Shown here in pieces: positions 55,169 through 64,000 of a DNA stretch of 64,000 bases. The stretch covers positions 62,001 through 126,000 of the forward strand of contig NZ_JAFCLP010000012.1 in NCBI RefSeq assembly GCF_018129405.1. The letters run 5' to 3'. The notes beneath the pieces are model-generated. The model was not told the DNA's origin and made no database searches. It was given only the letters and a program-made list of their open reading frames with translations. Position numbers and translations under genes: made by a program. Numbering within the stretch: the first letter of the stretch is position 1; every line of letters starts with the position of its first letter. The DNA is from Bradyrhizobium iriomotense (GTDB taxonomy: Bacteria; Pseudomonadota; Alphaproteobacteria; Rhizobiales; Xanthobacteraceae).

Positions 55169-56299
55169 GTGACAAAGACGGCCCTGCTTCGCCATCATCG
55201 GGCCATGCATCTGTCCCCGACCCTCGCCTGGCTCGTCGATGCCGCCTCGGATTGCCCCGGGGCGGACCGCCTGCTCGCGGAACTCGGCGCGCATCTGATC
55301 GCCGATGGCATGCCGCTTGCGGCAGGCGCGCTGACGCTGGAGGTGCCGCATCCGCTGATCGCGAAGCGGACCTGGCTGTGGCGCGCCGAGAGTGGCAGCG
55401 TCATCGAAGCGCTCGGCTTCGCGCCGGGCGGCCTTGCGCCCGACCCGCCCAACGATGGCGGTCGGCGCTGGCTGCGCGAGGTCGAGGGCGGCGAGGTGCA
55501 CGAAGATGTCGTTGGACGGCCCGGCGGGCCGTTGCTCGGCTGGATCGGACCGCGTCCGTTCACCGCGGATGAAATCGAGCGATTGCGCCAGGCTGCACGC
55601 TTCGCGGCGACACCTCTTGCCGTGCTCGCCGCGCGCGCCACGTTGCGGGCGACGCTGGATGCCTACCTCGGCAAGCGCAGCGCGGAGCGGGTGCTGGCGG
55701 CGCCCCTGCGGCGCGATCTCGGCGAGACCATCCAGGCCGCGCTGCTCTATGCGGACCTGCGCAATTTCACGATCCTCTCGGAAACCACGCCGCCGGCCCA
55801 GGTCATCGCGGCACTCGACGCCTGGTTCGACCGCATCGCCGGTGCGGTTCATGCCTTCGGCGGCGAGGTGCTGAAATTCATCGGCGACGGCGTGCTCGCG
55901 ATCTTTCCGGTGGTCGAGGTATCCCCGCGCCGCGCCTGCGAAGCGGCTCTCCGCGCGGCAAGTGCGGCCGAAGCCGGGATGGCCTATCTCAACGCCGAGC
56001 GCCGCGCGCAAGGGCTGCCGCCGCTCGCGTTCGGCGCCGCGCTCCATCTCGGCGAAATGCTCTGGGGCAATATCGGCGCCGCCAACCGGCTCGACTTCAC
56101 GGCGATCGGTCCTGCCGTCAATCTCGCCAGCCGGCTGGAAGGCTTGTGCAAGCCGCTCGGCCGGACGGTGCTGGTATCGGGCGCACTCGCAGCCGAGACG
56201 GAGATGCCGCTGATCGCGCTCGGTGAGCATGCGTTACGCGGCATTGCTAAGCCTTGCGAGGTGTTTACTCTGCCGGAGACGCAAGCTCTGCCATCGTAG
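55169..56299 (+). CDS. class III adenylate/guanylate cyclase
   Basis: A 376-residue cytoplasmic protein. The C-terminal cyclase domain has LLYADLRNFTILSE with the first metal-binding Asp, GEVLKFIGDGVLAIF with the second Asp and the purine-selecting Lys, and NLASRLEGL with the transition-state Asn and Arg. The N-terminal 170 residues resemble a small sensory region and have no membrane segment. The start is probably GTG 55169, six bases after AAGGA; ATG 55205 is possible. Its TAG stop overlaps the first bases of a palindromic repeat at 56296. cAMP is the usual product of this type. Confidence 0.9.
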   Translation: MTKTALLRHHRAMHLSPTLAWLVDAASDCPGADRLLAELGAHLIADGMPLAAGALTLEVPHPLIAKRTWLWRAESGSVIEALGFAPGGLAPDPPNDGGRRWLREVEGGEVHEDVVGRPGGPLLGWIGPRPFTADEIERLRQAARFAATPLAVLAARATLRATLDAYLGKRSAERVLAAPLRRDLGETIQAALLYADLRNFTILSETTPPAQVIAALDAWFDRIAGAVHAFGGEVLKFIGDGVLAIFPVVEVSPRRACEAALRAASAAEAGMAYLNAERRAQGLPPLAFGAALHLGEMLWGNIGAANRLDFTAIGPAVNLASRLEGLCKPLGRTVLVSGALAAETEMPLIALGEHALRGIAKPCEVFTLPETQALPS

Positions 56300-56365
56300 C
56301 CCGGATGAGCGCAGCGACATCCGGGATCAGACCATCCCGGATGTCGCTGCGCTCATCCGGGCTAC
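56296..56365. repeat. GTAGCCCGGATG palindromic element
   Basis: A 70-base near-perfect palindrome with arms GTAGCCCGGATGAGCGCAGC and its reverse complement. Its first four bases GTAG supply the TAG stop of the cyclase gene. Confidence 0.88.
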
Positions 56366-56386
56366 GGCACTACGATTCGTGGTTGA

Positions 56387-56806
56387 TTATAGCCCGCCCA
56401 TCTTGCAGACGAGCTTCCATTCCTCGGCCGTCACCGGCTGCACCGAGAGGCGCGAATATTTCACCAAGGCCATGTCGGCGAGCTTCTTCTCGGCCTTGAC
56501 CGCGACCATCGTCACCGGCGTCTTCAGGGGCTTGTCGGCCTTGATGTCGACGCAGACGAATTTTTCGGTCTTGTCGGTCGGATCAGGGTAGGCCTCCTTG
56601 ATGATCTCGACGATGCCGACGATCTCCTTGCCCTCGTTGGAATGATAGAAGAACGCCTTGTCGCCCTTCTTCATGTTCACGAGGTTCTGGCGCGCGGTGT
56701 AATTGCGCACGCCGGTCCAGGCCTCGCCCTTGGCGCCCTTCGCCACCTGCTGGTCCCAGGACCACACCGACGGTTCGGATTTCACCAGCCAGTACGCCAT
56801 GCTCAT
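56387..56806 (-). CDS. EVE domain protein
   Basis: A 139-residue protein of the EVE/PUA-like fold: [44 protein letters not shown] and a C-terminal [14 protein letters not shown] domains bind modified bases in DNA or RNA, especially modified cytosines. The ATG at 56806 overlaps the gpsA stop by four bases (ATGA), so it is coupled to gpsA. Location next to gpsA and tsaD is typical for alphaproteobacteria. The exact ligand is unknown. Confidence 0.93.
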   Translation of the reverse strand: MSMAYWLVKSEPSVWSWDQQVAKGAKGEAWTGVRNYTARQNLVNMKKGDKAFFYHSNEGKEIVGIVEIIKEAYPDPTDKTEKFVCVDIKADKPLKTPVTMVAVKAEKKLADMALVKYSRLSVQPVTAEEWKLVCKMGGL

Positions 56807-57783
56807 TCCTCTGCCTTGAAGGGACGCGTCAACAGCCCCGAGATCGCGGCGTCGATCGTGCTGCGGCCGCTCAGGATCGACGCGACCGCTTCTGATACCG
56901 GCATCTCGATGTTTTGCGAAGCCGCGAGTTCGATCAGCACCGGCGCGGTGAATTCGCCTTCGGCAAGCTTGCCGGCGGACGGCTGCTCGCCGCGCCCGAG
57001 GGCGAGGCCGAGCGCAAAGTTGCGCGATTGCGGGCTCGCGCAGGTGAGGATCAGATCACCGAGGCCGGACAGGCCGGTGAGCGTCTCGCTGCGCGCGCCG
57101 AGCGCGCGGCCGAGGCGCGTCAGCTCGGCAAAGCCGCGGGTCGTCAGCGCCGCCTGGGCCGAGGCGCCGAGCTTGCGCCCGACCGCAATGCCGACGGCGA
57201 TCGCCAGCACGTTCTTGGCGGCGCCGCCGATCTCGACGCCGCGGATGTCGGTGGAGTGATAGGGGCGGAATGTCGGTGAGCCCAGCGCCTGCACCAGACT
57301 GCTCGCCAGCACCTCGTCCTTCGCCGCCAATGTCACCGCCGTCGGCAGGCCGCGCGCGACGTCGTCGGCAAAGCTCGGACCCGACAGGATCGCCGGCTCC
57401 GCATGCGGCGCAGCCTCCGCGATCACGTCTGTCATGAACTTGTGGGTGCCGTGCTCGATGCCCTTGGCGCAGGCGACGACCGGTACCGGCTTCGTGATGT
57501 GCGAGGCCAGCATGTTGACCGCGCCGCGCAGGTGCTGCGCCGGCGTCGCGATCAGCAGCATCTCCGCGCGCGACGCCTCCGCGAGATCGCTCGTCACCAC
57601 GATCTCCGGCGCGATCCGCACGCCCGGCAGCCGCGGATTGTCGCGGGTCGATGCAATCCGCGTCGCATGCTCCGCGTTGCGTGCCCAAAGCGTGACGCTC
57701 CGCCCTGCGCGCGCCGCCACCGTCGCCAGCGCCGTTCCCCAGGCGCCCGCTCCGATCACCGCAACGGATTGGAATGCGGTCAT
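56803..57783 (-). CDS. gpsA: glycerol-3-phosphate dehydrogenase [NAD(P)+]
   Basis: A 326-residue cytoplasmic enzyme that reduces dihydroxyacetone phosphate to glycerol 3-phosphate for phospholipids. The nucleotide motif is [18 protein letters not shown], the active-site Lys is in VACAKGIE and the second in [17 protein letters not shown]. The start is 2 bases from the tsaD stop, and its end overlaps the EVE gene. The operon tsaD-gpsA-EVE is conserved. Confidence 0.97.
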   Translation of the reverse strand: MTAFQSVAVIGAGAWGTALATVAARAGRSVTLWARNAEHATRIASTRDNPRLPGVRIAPEIVVTSDLAEASRAEMLLIATPAQHLRGAVNMLASHITKPVPVVACAKGIEHGTHKFMTDVIAEAAPHAEPAILSGPSFADDVARGLPTAVTLAAKDEVLASSLVQALGSPTFRPYHSTDIRGVEIGGAAKNVLAIAVGIAVGRKLGASAQAALTTRGFAELTRLGRALGARSETLTGLSGLGDLILTCASPQSRNFALGLALGRGEQPSAGKLAEGEFTAPVLIELAASQNIEMPVSEAVASILSGRSTIDAAISGLLTRPFKAEE

Positions 57784-57785
57784 CG

Positions 57786-58859
57786 TCAGTATCCCGCCCG
57801 CGTCTTGCCGTAGCCGGCCGGCGCGGTCGCATTGGCGTCGAGCAGCCAGCGTGCGCGCGGCTGCGCCTCCATCGTGTCGGTCATGCCCAGCGCGAGGCGC
57901 TCGGCGCCGGCCCAGGCGATCATCGCGCCATTGTCGGTGCAGAGCGCCGGCGGCGGCATGATCAATTGCGTCCCGGCCTGCCGCGCCACGTCATGCAGCG
58001 CACCGCGGATGGCCTGATTGGCCGCGACGCCGCCGGCGGCCACGAGCGCGCGGGGCGCGCCGAACTGCTCGCGGAAAAGCTTGAGGCCAACGCTGAGCCG
58101 GTCGGCGGTCGAATCCAGCACCGCGGCCTGGAAGCTCGCGCAGAGATCGTTGATGTCCTGCGCCGTGATCTCAGTGAGCCGGCTCGCTTCGGTGCGGACT
58201 GCCGTCTTCAATCCGGACAGCGAGAAATTGGCATCGGGACGCCCCTGCATCGGCCGCGGGAACGCAAACCGCGTGGCATCGCCGTTTTCCGCCGCGCGTT
58301 CGACCTGCGGGCCGCCGGGATAAGGCAGGCCCAGCATCTTCGCGACCTTGTCGAAGGCTTCGCCGATGGCATCGTCAACGGTGGTGCCGAGCCGCACATA
58401 CTGGCCGACGCCGGTGACCGCCACGATCTGGGTATGGCCGCCCGAGGCGAGGAAGAGGCAGTAGGGAAAATCGATTCCGTCGGTGAGGCGCGGCGTCAGC
58501 GCGTGCGCTTCCAGATGGTTCACCGCGACCAGCGGCGTGTCATGCACCATCGCGATCGCCTTCGCGGTGGTGAGTCCGACGATGACGCCGCCGATCAGCC
58601 CGGGCCCTGCGGCCGCGGCGACGCCGTCGAGCTGGGCATAGTCGATGCCGGCCTCGTGCATGGCGCGGTCGATGATCCCGTCGAGCACGTCGACATGCGC
58701 GCGCGCGGCGATCTCCGGCACCACGCCGCCGAAGCGGGCATGCTCCTCGACCTGCGACCGCACGATGTTGGACAGGATCTTGCCGCTGCCGCCGGGCGCA
58801 CGCTCGATCACCGCCGCGGCGGTCTCGTCGCAGGTGGTTTCGATGCCCAATACCAGCAT
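57786..58859 (-). CDS. tsaD: tRNA N6-adenosine threonylcarbamoyltransferase
   Basis: A 357-residue ASKHA-fold enzyme that adds threonylcarbamoyl to A37 of ANN-reading tRNAs. [19 protein letters not shown] is the standard start; the metal-binding histidines are in VNHLEAHAL, and [10 protein letters not shown] forms the ATP site. The open frame extends 11 codons further, but ATG at 58859 fits the family. It heads the tsaD-gpsA-EVE operon and is divergent from hemD. Confidence 0.97.
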   Translation of the reverse strand: MLVLGIETTCDETAAAVIERAPGGSGKILSNIVRSQVEEHARFGGVVPEIAARAHVDVLDGIIDRAMHEAGIDYAQLDGVAAAAGPGLIGGVIVGLTTAKAIAMVHDTPLVAVNHLEAHALTPRLTDGIDFPYCLFLASGGHTQIVAVTGVGQYVRLGTTVDDAIGEAFDKVAKMLGLPYPGGPQVERAAENGDATRFAFPRPMQGRPDANFSLSGLKTAVRTEASRLTEITAQDINDLCASFQAAVLDSTADRLSVGLKLFREQFGAPRALVAAGGVAANQAIRGALHDVARQAGTQLIMPPPALCTDNGAMIAWAGAERLALGMTDTMEAQPRARWLLDANATAPAGYGKTRAGY

Positions 58860-59010
58860 TGGCGAATCGTTATCCAATTTGCGCCCTTGCACTCATCCGT
58901 AAAGCAGAGTTCTGGTAAGTCCGGTAGCATTCCGGGGTCGGCTTGCGCAATCGTCACGCGCGGCCATTCCGGCGAAAGCGTCACCGTCACGCGGTTCGGG
59001 AACACACGCG

Positions 59011-59772
59011 ATGTCCATTCTTGTCACACGGCCGCATCCCGACAATGAGGCGACGGCGGAAAATCTGCGCGCGCGGGGGCATGTGGTGCTGCTCGCGCCG
59101 GTGCTCAAGTTCGAGCCGGTCGCCTTCCATGACGAGAGTGAAGCGGGCTATGGCGCCATCATCGTCACGTCGGCCAATGCGATCCGCGCCGTCACTCCGC
59201 AATTGCAGGATCTTGGCTCAAAGAACCTCGGCCTTTTGGAGCTGCCTCTGTTCGCTGTCGGCGAGCACACCGCGTCTGCCGCGCGCGACGCCGGTTTCGG
59301 CAGGGTCATCGTCGCCGGCGGCGATGCCGCAGCCTTGCGCGACAAGGTCGTGCAAAGTGCGCGCGACAAGGTGCTGAAGAAAAAAAGCACGCTGCTTTAT
59401 CTTGCCGGCGCGGATCTGTCGCGCGATCTCGGCGGTGAGCTCGGTGCGGAAGGATTCAGCGTGGTGACGCAGACCACGTATCGCATGGCGCCGGTCAAGC
59501 ATCTGCCGCGCACGGTCTGCGAGGGTTTTGCCGCCCACGGGGTCGAGGCGGTGCTGCACTACTCCCGGCGCAGCGCCCGGGCCTTCCTGGACGCAGCCCG
59601 GGATGAAGGCGTCGAAATTTCGGCGCTGGCGATCCCGCAATGCTGCCTGTCCGAGACGGTCGCCGGCGTGTTGCGCGATGCCGGCGCGTCGCAGGTTCTG
59701 GTGGCCGCGACGCCGGACGAAAGTGCCTTATTTGACACCTTGGAGCGTGCTTTGCGTACCCGTTTGGCGTAA
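59011..59772 (+). CDS. hemD: uroporphyrinogen-III synthase
   Basis: A 253-residue enzyme that closes hydroxymethylbilane to uroporphyrinogen III with inversion of ring D. Family features are weak but present: ILVTRPHPDNEATAENLRARGH, GAIIVTSANAIRAV, a middle KSTLLYLAGADLSRDLGGEL and late VLHYSRRSARAFL. It leads a plus-strand cluster with the mitofilin-like gene and hemY. No hemC is seen between tsaD and hemD, although in relatives hemC often lies there. Confidence 0.9.
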   Translation: MSILVTRPHPDNEATAENLRARGHVVLLAPVLKFEPVAFHDESEAGYGAIIVTSANAIRAVTPQLQDLGSKNLGLLELPLFAVGEHTASAARDAGFGRVIVAGGDAAALRDKVVQSARDKVLKKKSTLLYLAGADLSRDLGGELGAEGFSVVTQTTYRMAPVKHLPRTVCEGFAAHGVEAVLHYSRRSARAFLDAARDEGVEISALAIPQCCLSETVAGVLRDAGASQVLVAATPDESALFDTLERALRTRLA

Positions 59773-59865
59773 GAGGTCGGGCCGAATCCGACGTAATCGG
59801 GTCCGGCCCAAAAGGATCTATGCCAGGATCTGTGCAAGGTTATGGAAGTGTGAGGAACCGTCACG

Positions 59866-61083
59866 ATGGCCGACGACAAGCCTGAAGACGCAGGATTGGC
59901 TCCCGACACCGGTCGCGCCAAGCGCACCCCGCCCACCATCGATCTGGAGGCAACGGAAGTCTCGACCCAGCCGCAGGACGTGGCGGGCGAGCCCGAGGCT
60001 CCGCCGGCGACCGAGCAGGCCGCGCATGAGCAGGAAAAGGTCGAGGAGACCAAGTCCGAGCCTCAACCCGAGTCAGCCGAGGAGCAGCCTTCCATTGCGC
60101 CCGATTCCGCCTCGCGGCCGATTTCCCCTTGGGTCGTCGCACCGTTCTCCGGTGCGGTGGCCGCAGCAATCGTGATCGCAGTTGGCTGGATGCTGGGCTG
60201 GCCCGCGGTGCAGGCGCCGCCGGCCGCGCCGCAAGTGACGAGCGCGACGGTCGATGCGCTCAGCGGTCGCGTCGCGGCTGTCGAGGCCAAGGCCGGCAAG
60301 CCCGTCGCCGATCCGGCCATGGCCGCGCGGATCGACGCGCTGGAGAAGTCGGCGAGCTCGCTACGCAGCGACATCGCCAATCTGCGCGCGCAGTCCGACA
60401 AGACCGCGAGCGCGCTGAATGATACCAAATCCGCGCCGCGCCCCGCTGCGTCCGATATCGCCGCTCTCACCGACCGCATCGCGCAGCTCGAGCGCGCCAG
60501 CAAGACCGAACGCGCCGAGCTCGCGCAGCAGGGCGAGAAGATCGCCGATGCAAAAGCGGTGGATGACAAGCCGCTGCGCTTTGTGGTGGCGGCGACCCTG
60601 CTCGATGTCGCCGTGCGCCATGGCGATCCCTATCAGTCGCAGCTGTCCGCGGCGCGTTCGCTCGCCGCCAAGCCCGACATGCTGAAGCCGCTCGATACGT
60701 TTGCATCGTCGGGCATCCCGACGCCGGTCGCGCTCAGCCGCGAGCTGCTCAACATCGTGCCGAAATTGTCGCCGCCGGCGGAAGCCCCGGCCGCGGGTGC
60801 CGGCATCGTCGAGCGTCTTCAGGCGGGAGCATCGAAACTCGTGCGCATCGAGCGCACCGACGGCGTCGGCAACGATCGCGGCGCCATCGTCGCCCGGGTG
60901 ACGGCGGCGGCGCTCCGCAACGATTTCGTGGAGGCGCGGCGCGAGCTGAAGACGCTGCCCGAGGCCGATCGGGCGCCGGCGCAGGCCTGGCTCGACAAGG
61001 CCGACGCCCGCGACGCCGCGCTCGCCGCGTCCCGCAAATTCGCCGACGATGCCATGGCGGATCTCGCCAAATCTGCTCAATAA
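59866..61083 (+). CDS. mitofilin/COG4223-like membrane protein
   Basis: A 405-residue protein with an acidic, low-complexity cytoplasmic N-terminus (about 80 residues), one membrane segment around residues 92-112 (VVAPFSGAVAAAIVIAVGWML), a coiled-coil region (VAAVEAKAG, RIDALEKSASSLRSDIANL, IAQLERASKTERAEL) and a C-terminal mitofilin-signature-like helical domain (DFVEARRELKTLPE). Alphaproteobacterial relatives near hemD and hemY are thought to be forerunners of mitochondrial Mic60 and to shape intracytoplasmic membranes. Role in this organism not shown. Confidence 0.88.
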   Translation: MADDKPEDAGLAPDTGRAKRTPPTIDLEATEVSTQPQDVAGEPEAPPATEQAAHEQEKVEETKSEPQPESAEEQPSIAPDSASRPISPWVVAPFSGAVAAAIVIAVGWMLGWPAVQAPPAAPQVTSATVDALSGRVAAVEAKAGKPVADPAMAARIDALEKSASSLRSDIANLRAQSDKTASALNDTKSAPRPAASDIAALTDRIAQLERASKTERAELAQQGEKIADAKAVDDKPLRFVVAATLLDVAVRHGDPYQSQLSAARSLAAKPDMLKPLDTFASSGIPTPVALSRELLNIVPKLSPPAEAPAAGAGIVERLQAGASKLVRIERTDGVGNDRGAIVARVTAAALRNDFVEARRELKTLPEADRAPAQAWLDKADARDAALAASRKFADDAMADLAKSAQ

Positions 61084-61119
61084 GATTCGCGCAACAATCA
61101 GCGCGTAATAGGGATCGCC

Positions 61120-62904
61120 ATGCTTCGCATCGTCCTTTTCCTTGTCCTGATTGCGCTCGCCGGCGCCGGCGCGGCCTGGGTTGCCGACCAGCCCGGCAAT
61201 GTCGTGCTGACCTGGGGCGGTTTTCGGGCCTCACCAAGCATTCCGGTGTTCGTGCTCTTGCTTGGTCTTTTTGCGGTCGCAGTCGTGCTCCTCTGGAGCA
61301 TCCTGACGATGCTCTGGCGTATGCCGGGCCGCATGCGCCGCCGCCGTCACGAAAAGCGTCATGCGCGCGGCCGCCACGCCATCACCCATGGTCTGCTCGC
61401 GATCGGTCATGGCGACACCGCGCTCGCCCGCCGGCACGCCGAAGCGGCGCGGCGGCACGCGCCGAGCGATCCGCTTGCGCTGCTGCTGCATGCGCAATCG
61501 GCTCAGCTCGAAGGCAATCGTGACGAGGCCCAGCGCGTCTTCCGCGCCATGGCCGAGCGCGAGGATACGCGCCTGCTCGGCCTGCGCGGCCTGTTCATCG
61601 AGGCGCAGCGCTCCGACGATGCCGTCGGCGCCGTGATGATCGCGGAGGAAGCGATCAAGCTGTCGCCGTCCTCGACCTGGGCCTCGCATGCTGTGCTGGG
61701 CTTCCGCTGCGCGCGCGGCGACTGGAGCGGCGCGCTCGCGACCCTCGATTCGAATCTGTCCGCCGGCCTGATCGACAAGCCGGCCTATCGCCGCCAGCGC
61801 GGCGTGCTGCTCACCGCGCGCGCGCTGGAATTGGAAAAGATGGACCGCGATGTCGCGCGCGAAAGCGTGATGGAGGCGATCAAGCTCGCGCCGACCCTGG
61901 TCCCTGCCGCGGTGCTCGCCGCAAAATTCGAGAGCGAGGCGCATCAGGTGCGCCGCGCCATGAAGCTGGTCGAGACCGCCTGGCTCGCCAATCCGCATCC
62001 CGATCTCGCGGAAGCCTATGCGCATGTGAAGCTCGGCGATTCCGCGCGGCAGCGCCTGCAGCGGGCCGAGACGCTCGCGGCCAAGACGCCGGCCGACAAG
62101 CCGGGCCATGTCGAGGGCCAGCTCGCGATTGCGCGCGCCGCGATCGACGCCTCCGAGTTCGCCCGCGCCCGCCAGGTGCTCGCGCCCTATCTCAACGATC
62201 CGACCCAGCGCGTGGCGCTGCTGATGGCCGAGATCGAGCGCGCCGAGCATGGCGATAGCGGCCGTGCCCGTGCCTGGACCCTGCGCGCGGTGCGCGCCCG
62301 CCACGATCCGGCCTGGACCGCGGACGGCTATGTCAGCGACCGCTGGCGCCCGGTCTCCCCGGTCACCGGCCGGCTCGACGCCTTCCAGTGGCAGACGCCG
62401 GTCGCGAGCCTGCCCTCGGACAAGGGGACCACGATCGAATCCTCGGCCTTCGAGGAAGCCATGCTGGCCGCCCCGCCGCCCAAGCGGGTGACGGCAAGCC
62501 CGAGCGAGAGCCCGGCGGAACCGGCCGTGGCTGCACCAGCCCCGGCGCCGGCCGCCCAGGACAATTCACCCCCTGAGAGCAAGGAAACGGCCAAGGAGGC
62601 CGTCAAGGAAACCGTCAAGGACGAGCTGGCGCCGGCCCCGGCCGAGCCGGTCAATCCGGCCCCCGAGCCCGCCGAATCATCACCGCCGGCGGCAACGCCG
62701 GTGTTCCGGACCCGCGCGGACCTCGGCAAGCCCGCCCCCGGCCCGATTCCCGCCGTCATCCCGATCGTCCGCGCGCCGGATGATCCCGGGATTGATGACG
62801 AGGGGCCGAGCGATGAATTTACGGAACAAATCGGCACGCCCAAGGCCCATGCAAAGGCCCAGGCCGGCGGCTGGCGCGGATTCTGGTCCCGCTGGGGCGC
62901 GTGA
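61120..62904 (+). CDS. hemY: HemY-like TPR membrane protein
   Basis: A 594-residue protein with two membrane helices at the N-terminus (IVLFLVLIALAGAGAAWV and IPVFVLLLGLFAVAVVLLW), the HemY_N signature WVADQPGNVVLTWGG, and then many TPR units (RHAEAARRHAPSDPLALLL, DAVGAVMIAEEAIKLSPSS, HVEGQLAIARAAIDAS). The last 140 residues are a Pro/Ala/Glu-rich tail, ending WRGFWSRWGA. Bacterial HemY of this type is not protoporphyrinogen oxidase; it is associated with haem synthesis in an undefined way. It is the last gene of the hemD cluster. Confidence 0.92.
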   Translation: MLRIVLFLVLIALAGAGAAWVADQPGNVVLTWGGFRASPSIPVFVLLLGLFAVAVVLLWSILTMLWRMPGRMRRRRHEKRHARGRHAITHGLLAIGHGDTALARRHAEAARRHAPSDPLALLLHAQSAQLEGNRDEAQRVFRAMAEREDTRLLGLRGLFIEAQRSDDAVGAVMIAEEAIKLSPSSTWASHAVLGFRCARGDWSGALATLDSNLSAGLIDKPAYRRQRGVLLTARALELEKMDRDVARESVMEAIKLAPTLVPAAVLAAKFESEAHQVRRAMKLVETAWLANPHPDLAEAYAHVKLGDSARQRLQRAETLAAKTPADKPGHVEGQLAIARAAIDASEFARARQVLAPYLNDPTQRVALLMAEIERAEHGDSGRARAWTLRAVRARHDPAWTADGYVSDRWRPVSPVTGRLDAFQWQTPVASLPSDKGTTIESSAFEEAMLAAPPPKRVTASPSESPAEPAVAAPAPAPAAQDNSPPESKETAKEAVKETVKDELAPAPAEPVNPAPEPAESSPPAATPVFRTRADLGKPAPGPIPAVIPIVRAPDDPGIDDEGPSDEFTEQIGTPKAHAKAQAGGWRGFWSRWGA

Positions 62905-63004
62905 GGCGCATTTCAGACCCCGCTTGTCCTTGCCAATTCGGGCCATGCCCGATATCAGGGGCGCGCGTATCGGGACCGGCATCGCCCGGGTTCCGGCAGG
63001 GTTC

Positions 63005-63080
63005 GCCGCAATAGCTCAGTCGGTAGAGCACGTCATTCGTAATGACGGGGTCGGGGGTTCGAATCCCTCTTGCGGCACCA
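63005..63080 (+). tRNA. tRNA-Thr(CGT)
   Basis: Acceptor arms GCCGCAA / TTGCGGC, D-arm GCTCAGTCGGTAGAGC, anticodon stem CGTCA / TGACG around loop TTCGTAA (anticodon CGT), T-arm GGGGGTTCGAATCCCTC, encoded ACCA. Confidence 0.97.
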
Positions 63081-63227
63081 GCGCCTTGATCCCTCAGATT
63101 GCTATCAGCGTGTTTGCCGACCACACCTCGGCATTCGCTTGCGGCGCCAGCTGCGTGACGTCTGCCACATAACCTTGCACCCCGCCTCCCCTAGTGTCCG
63201 CGTCACGCAAACACGGGGGGATTTCAC

Positions 63228-63602
63228 GTGCGCAAGATCATTCTGGTCGCCGCCATGGTGCTGGCTTCCGCATCTGCCCAGGCCGGCGACCGCAGCCTGT
63301 CGCTGGCCGCGACACCCGAGCGGACCTCGTCTCCGCCAGCCGCGGCGACAACCGGCGCCACGGCACAGGTCAGTGACGTCGCACCCGCCAGCGAGGCTCC
63401 GAAATATGTCGATCGTCCGCCGGCGATTCCGGCTCCCGCGCCGGCTGCGGTGACCGCTCCCACCACGACTACGACGACTCCAGCGCCGTCGACGACGACC
63501 AAGCCCGCGAGGACCGCAAGGGCGGAGAAGCCGAAGCACAGGCGCAGTTGGACTGAGCGTCGCATCATCAGCGAGCTGCATCGTCACGGCATCTACTGGT
63601 AA
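63228..63602 (+). CDS. small secreted Pro/Thr-rich protein
   Basis: A 124-residue protein starting at GTG 63228 with a signal peptide (IILVAAMVLASASAQA). The mature part has a low-complexity middle rich in Pro, Ala and Thr (a run of Thr around residues 81-90) and a basic, probably structured C-terminus with RRSWTERRIISELHRHGIYW. This last 20-residue block looks like a conserved motif seen in several small Bradyrhizobium proteins (from memory). I do not know its function. Confidence 0.75.
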   Translation: MRKIILVAAMVLASASAQAGDRSLSLAATPERTSSPPAAATTGATAQVSDVAPASEAPKYVDRPPAIPAPAPAAVTAPTTTTTTPAPSTTTKPARTARAEKPKHRRSWTERRIISELHRHGIYW

Positions 63603-63617
63603 GCGGTCGCTCGCTCC

Positions 63618-63660
63618 AAAAAAGCAAATGGCCGGGCAAAAGCCCGGCCATGATTCGTTT
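63618..63660 (-). terminator. terminator of the polysaccharide deacetylase gene
   Basis: Ten-base arms ATGGCCGGGC / GCCCGGCCAT with an AAAA loop (63629-63652). On the minus strand it is followed by TTGCTTTTTT; on the plus strand by GATTCGTTTT, so it may be bidirectional. Confidence 0.85.
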
Positions 63661-63679
63661 TGAAGCGTTTCGATCGAGC

Positions 63680-64000
63680 TTACTGCGAGACCGTCTGCAC
63701 CACGCTCGAGATCGGGCGCGTGTTCGTGCCCGCGGTCGGCACTTTCAGATCCTTCAGGAGCGCCTCGTCATATTCCGGCAGCGTCTGGAAGGTCGTCTTG
63801 GCCTTCATCTGCACGATCTTGTAGCCGCCAGCCTTGAGCCGCGCCAGCAGCGCCGGCAGGGCTTCGCCGGTGTGCTTCTGGAAGTCGTGCATCAGGATGA
63901 TGCCCTTGCCGAGCTTGTCGAGCCTCGTCATCACGGTCTCGACGATCTTCTCCGGCGTCGCTCCCTTCCTGAAGTCGAAGGAGTCGATGTCGGTCGAGAA
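63680..64000 (-). CDS. polysaccharide deacetylase (NodB-type) protein, N-terminus beyond the window
   Basis: The 3' end of a minus-strand gene that is open to the window edge; 106 residues are seen. It contains TDIDSFDFRKGATPEKIVETV and GIILMHDFQKHTGEALPALLARLKAGGY, which match the C-terminal half of the NodB-homology domain, including the catalytic His in LMHDF. These enzymes remove N- or O-acetyl groups from polysaccharides or peptidoglycan. Substrate cannot be told. Terminator at 63618-63660. Confidence 0.85.
   Translation of the reverse strand, partial: FSTDIDSFDFRKGATPEKIVETVMTRLDKLGKGIILMHDFQKHTGEALPALLARLKAGGYKIVQMKAKTTFQTLPEYDEALLKDLKVPTAGTNTRPISSVVQTVSQ

Overview
The window looks like a chromosomal core segment of a high-GC alphaproteobacterium, most likely Bradyrhizobium or a close relative. 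I infer this from gene content and order (leuS-lptE; tsaD-gpsA-EVE divergent from hemD-mitofilin-hemY; aminotransferase-ftsK-lolA-xth; rsmB divergent from a DUF1674 gene), from two glnK-amtB pairs, and from many GC-rich palindromic intergenic elements. No database search was possible. No rRNA, IS element, integrase, prophage or CRISPR array is visible. Two tRNA genes are present, Gly(GCC) and Thr(CGT).

Layout. 1-3034: lptE (cut by the window edge) and leuS. 3232-6168: two convergent diguanylate cyclases separated by a large inverted repeat. 6278-9780: a YggS-type PLP protein, a hydratase, an L,D-transpeptidase, an orphan OmpR-type regulator and a stand-alone cyclic-nucleotide-binding protein. 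9890-15513: xth, lolA, ftsK and an aminotransferase, all on the minus strand. 16368-20276: two tandem glnK-amtB operons for ammonium uptake and PII signalling. 20528-26361: a GYF_2 membrane protein, tesB, a UbiH-type monooxygenase, a Trm112-like protein, a TetR/membrane-protein divergon with two clear operators, and a PepSY/cytochrome b561 pair behind an iron-control-like palindrome. 26543-30842: an MHYT-PAS-GGDEF-EAL protein, a LON-substrate-binding-domain protein and a CnoX-like thioredoxin. 31117-32206: tRNA-Gly followed by a lower-GC module of an AbiEii-type nucleotidyltransferase and an unfamiliar 89-residue partner. 32389-43931: an epimerase with an abnormal C-terminus, a sorbosone-dehydrogenase-like protein with a dihaem cytochrome c, panE, a DsbA-fold isomerase, a MATE exporter, a DUF2239 gene with a striking promoter, a GST, gamma-glutamyltransferase and an MFS transporter. 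44186-50788: purH, a heparinase-like protein, rsmB, DUF1674 (SDHAF4-like), a nuclease and a second L,D-transpeptidase. 51132-56299: acs, topoisomerase IB, an SRPBCC protein and a class III cyclase. 56387-62904: EVE, gpsA, tsaD // hemD, mitofilin-like, hemY. 63005-64000: tRNA-Thr, a small secreted protein and a polysaccharide deacetylase cut by the window edge.

Most genes are housekeeping. The items most worth a second look are small: the AbiEii-like pair with a non-standard partner, the twin CCCGGG palindromes embedded in a sigma70-like promoter before the DUF2239 gene, the TetR double operator, the ICE-like palindrome, a palindromic repeat nested inside another repeat, and genes whose 3' ends or stop codons lie inside repeats.
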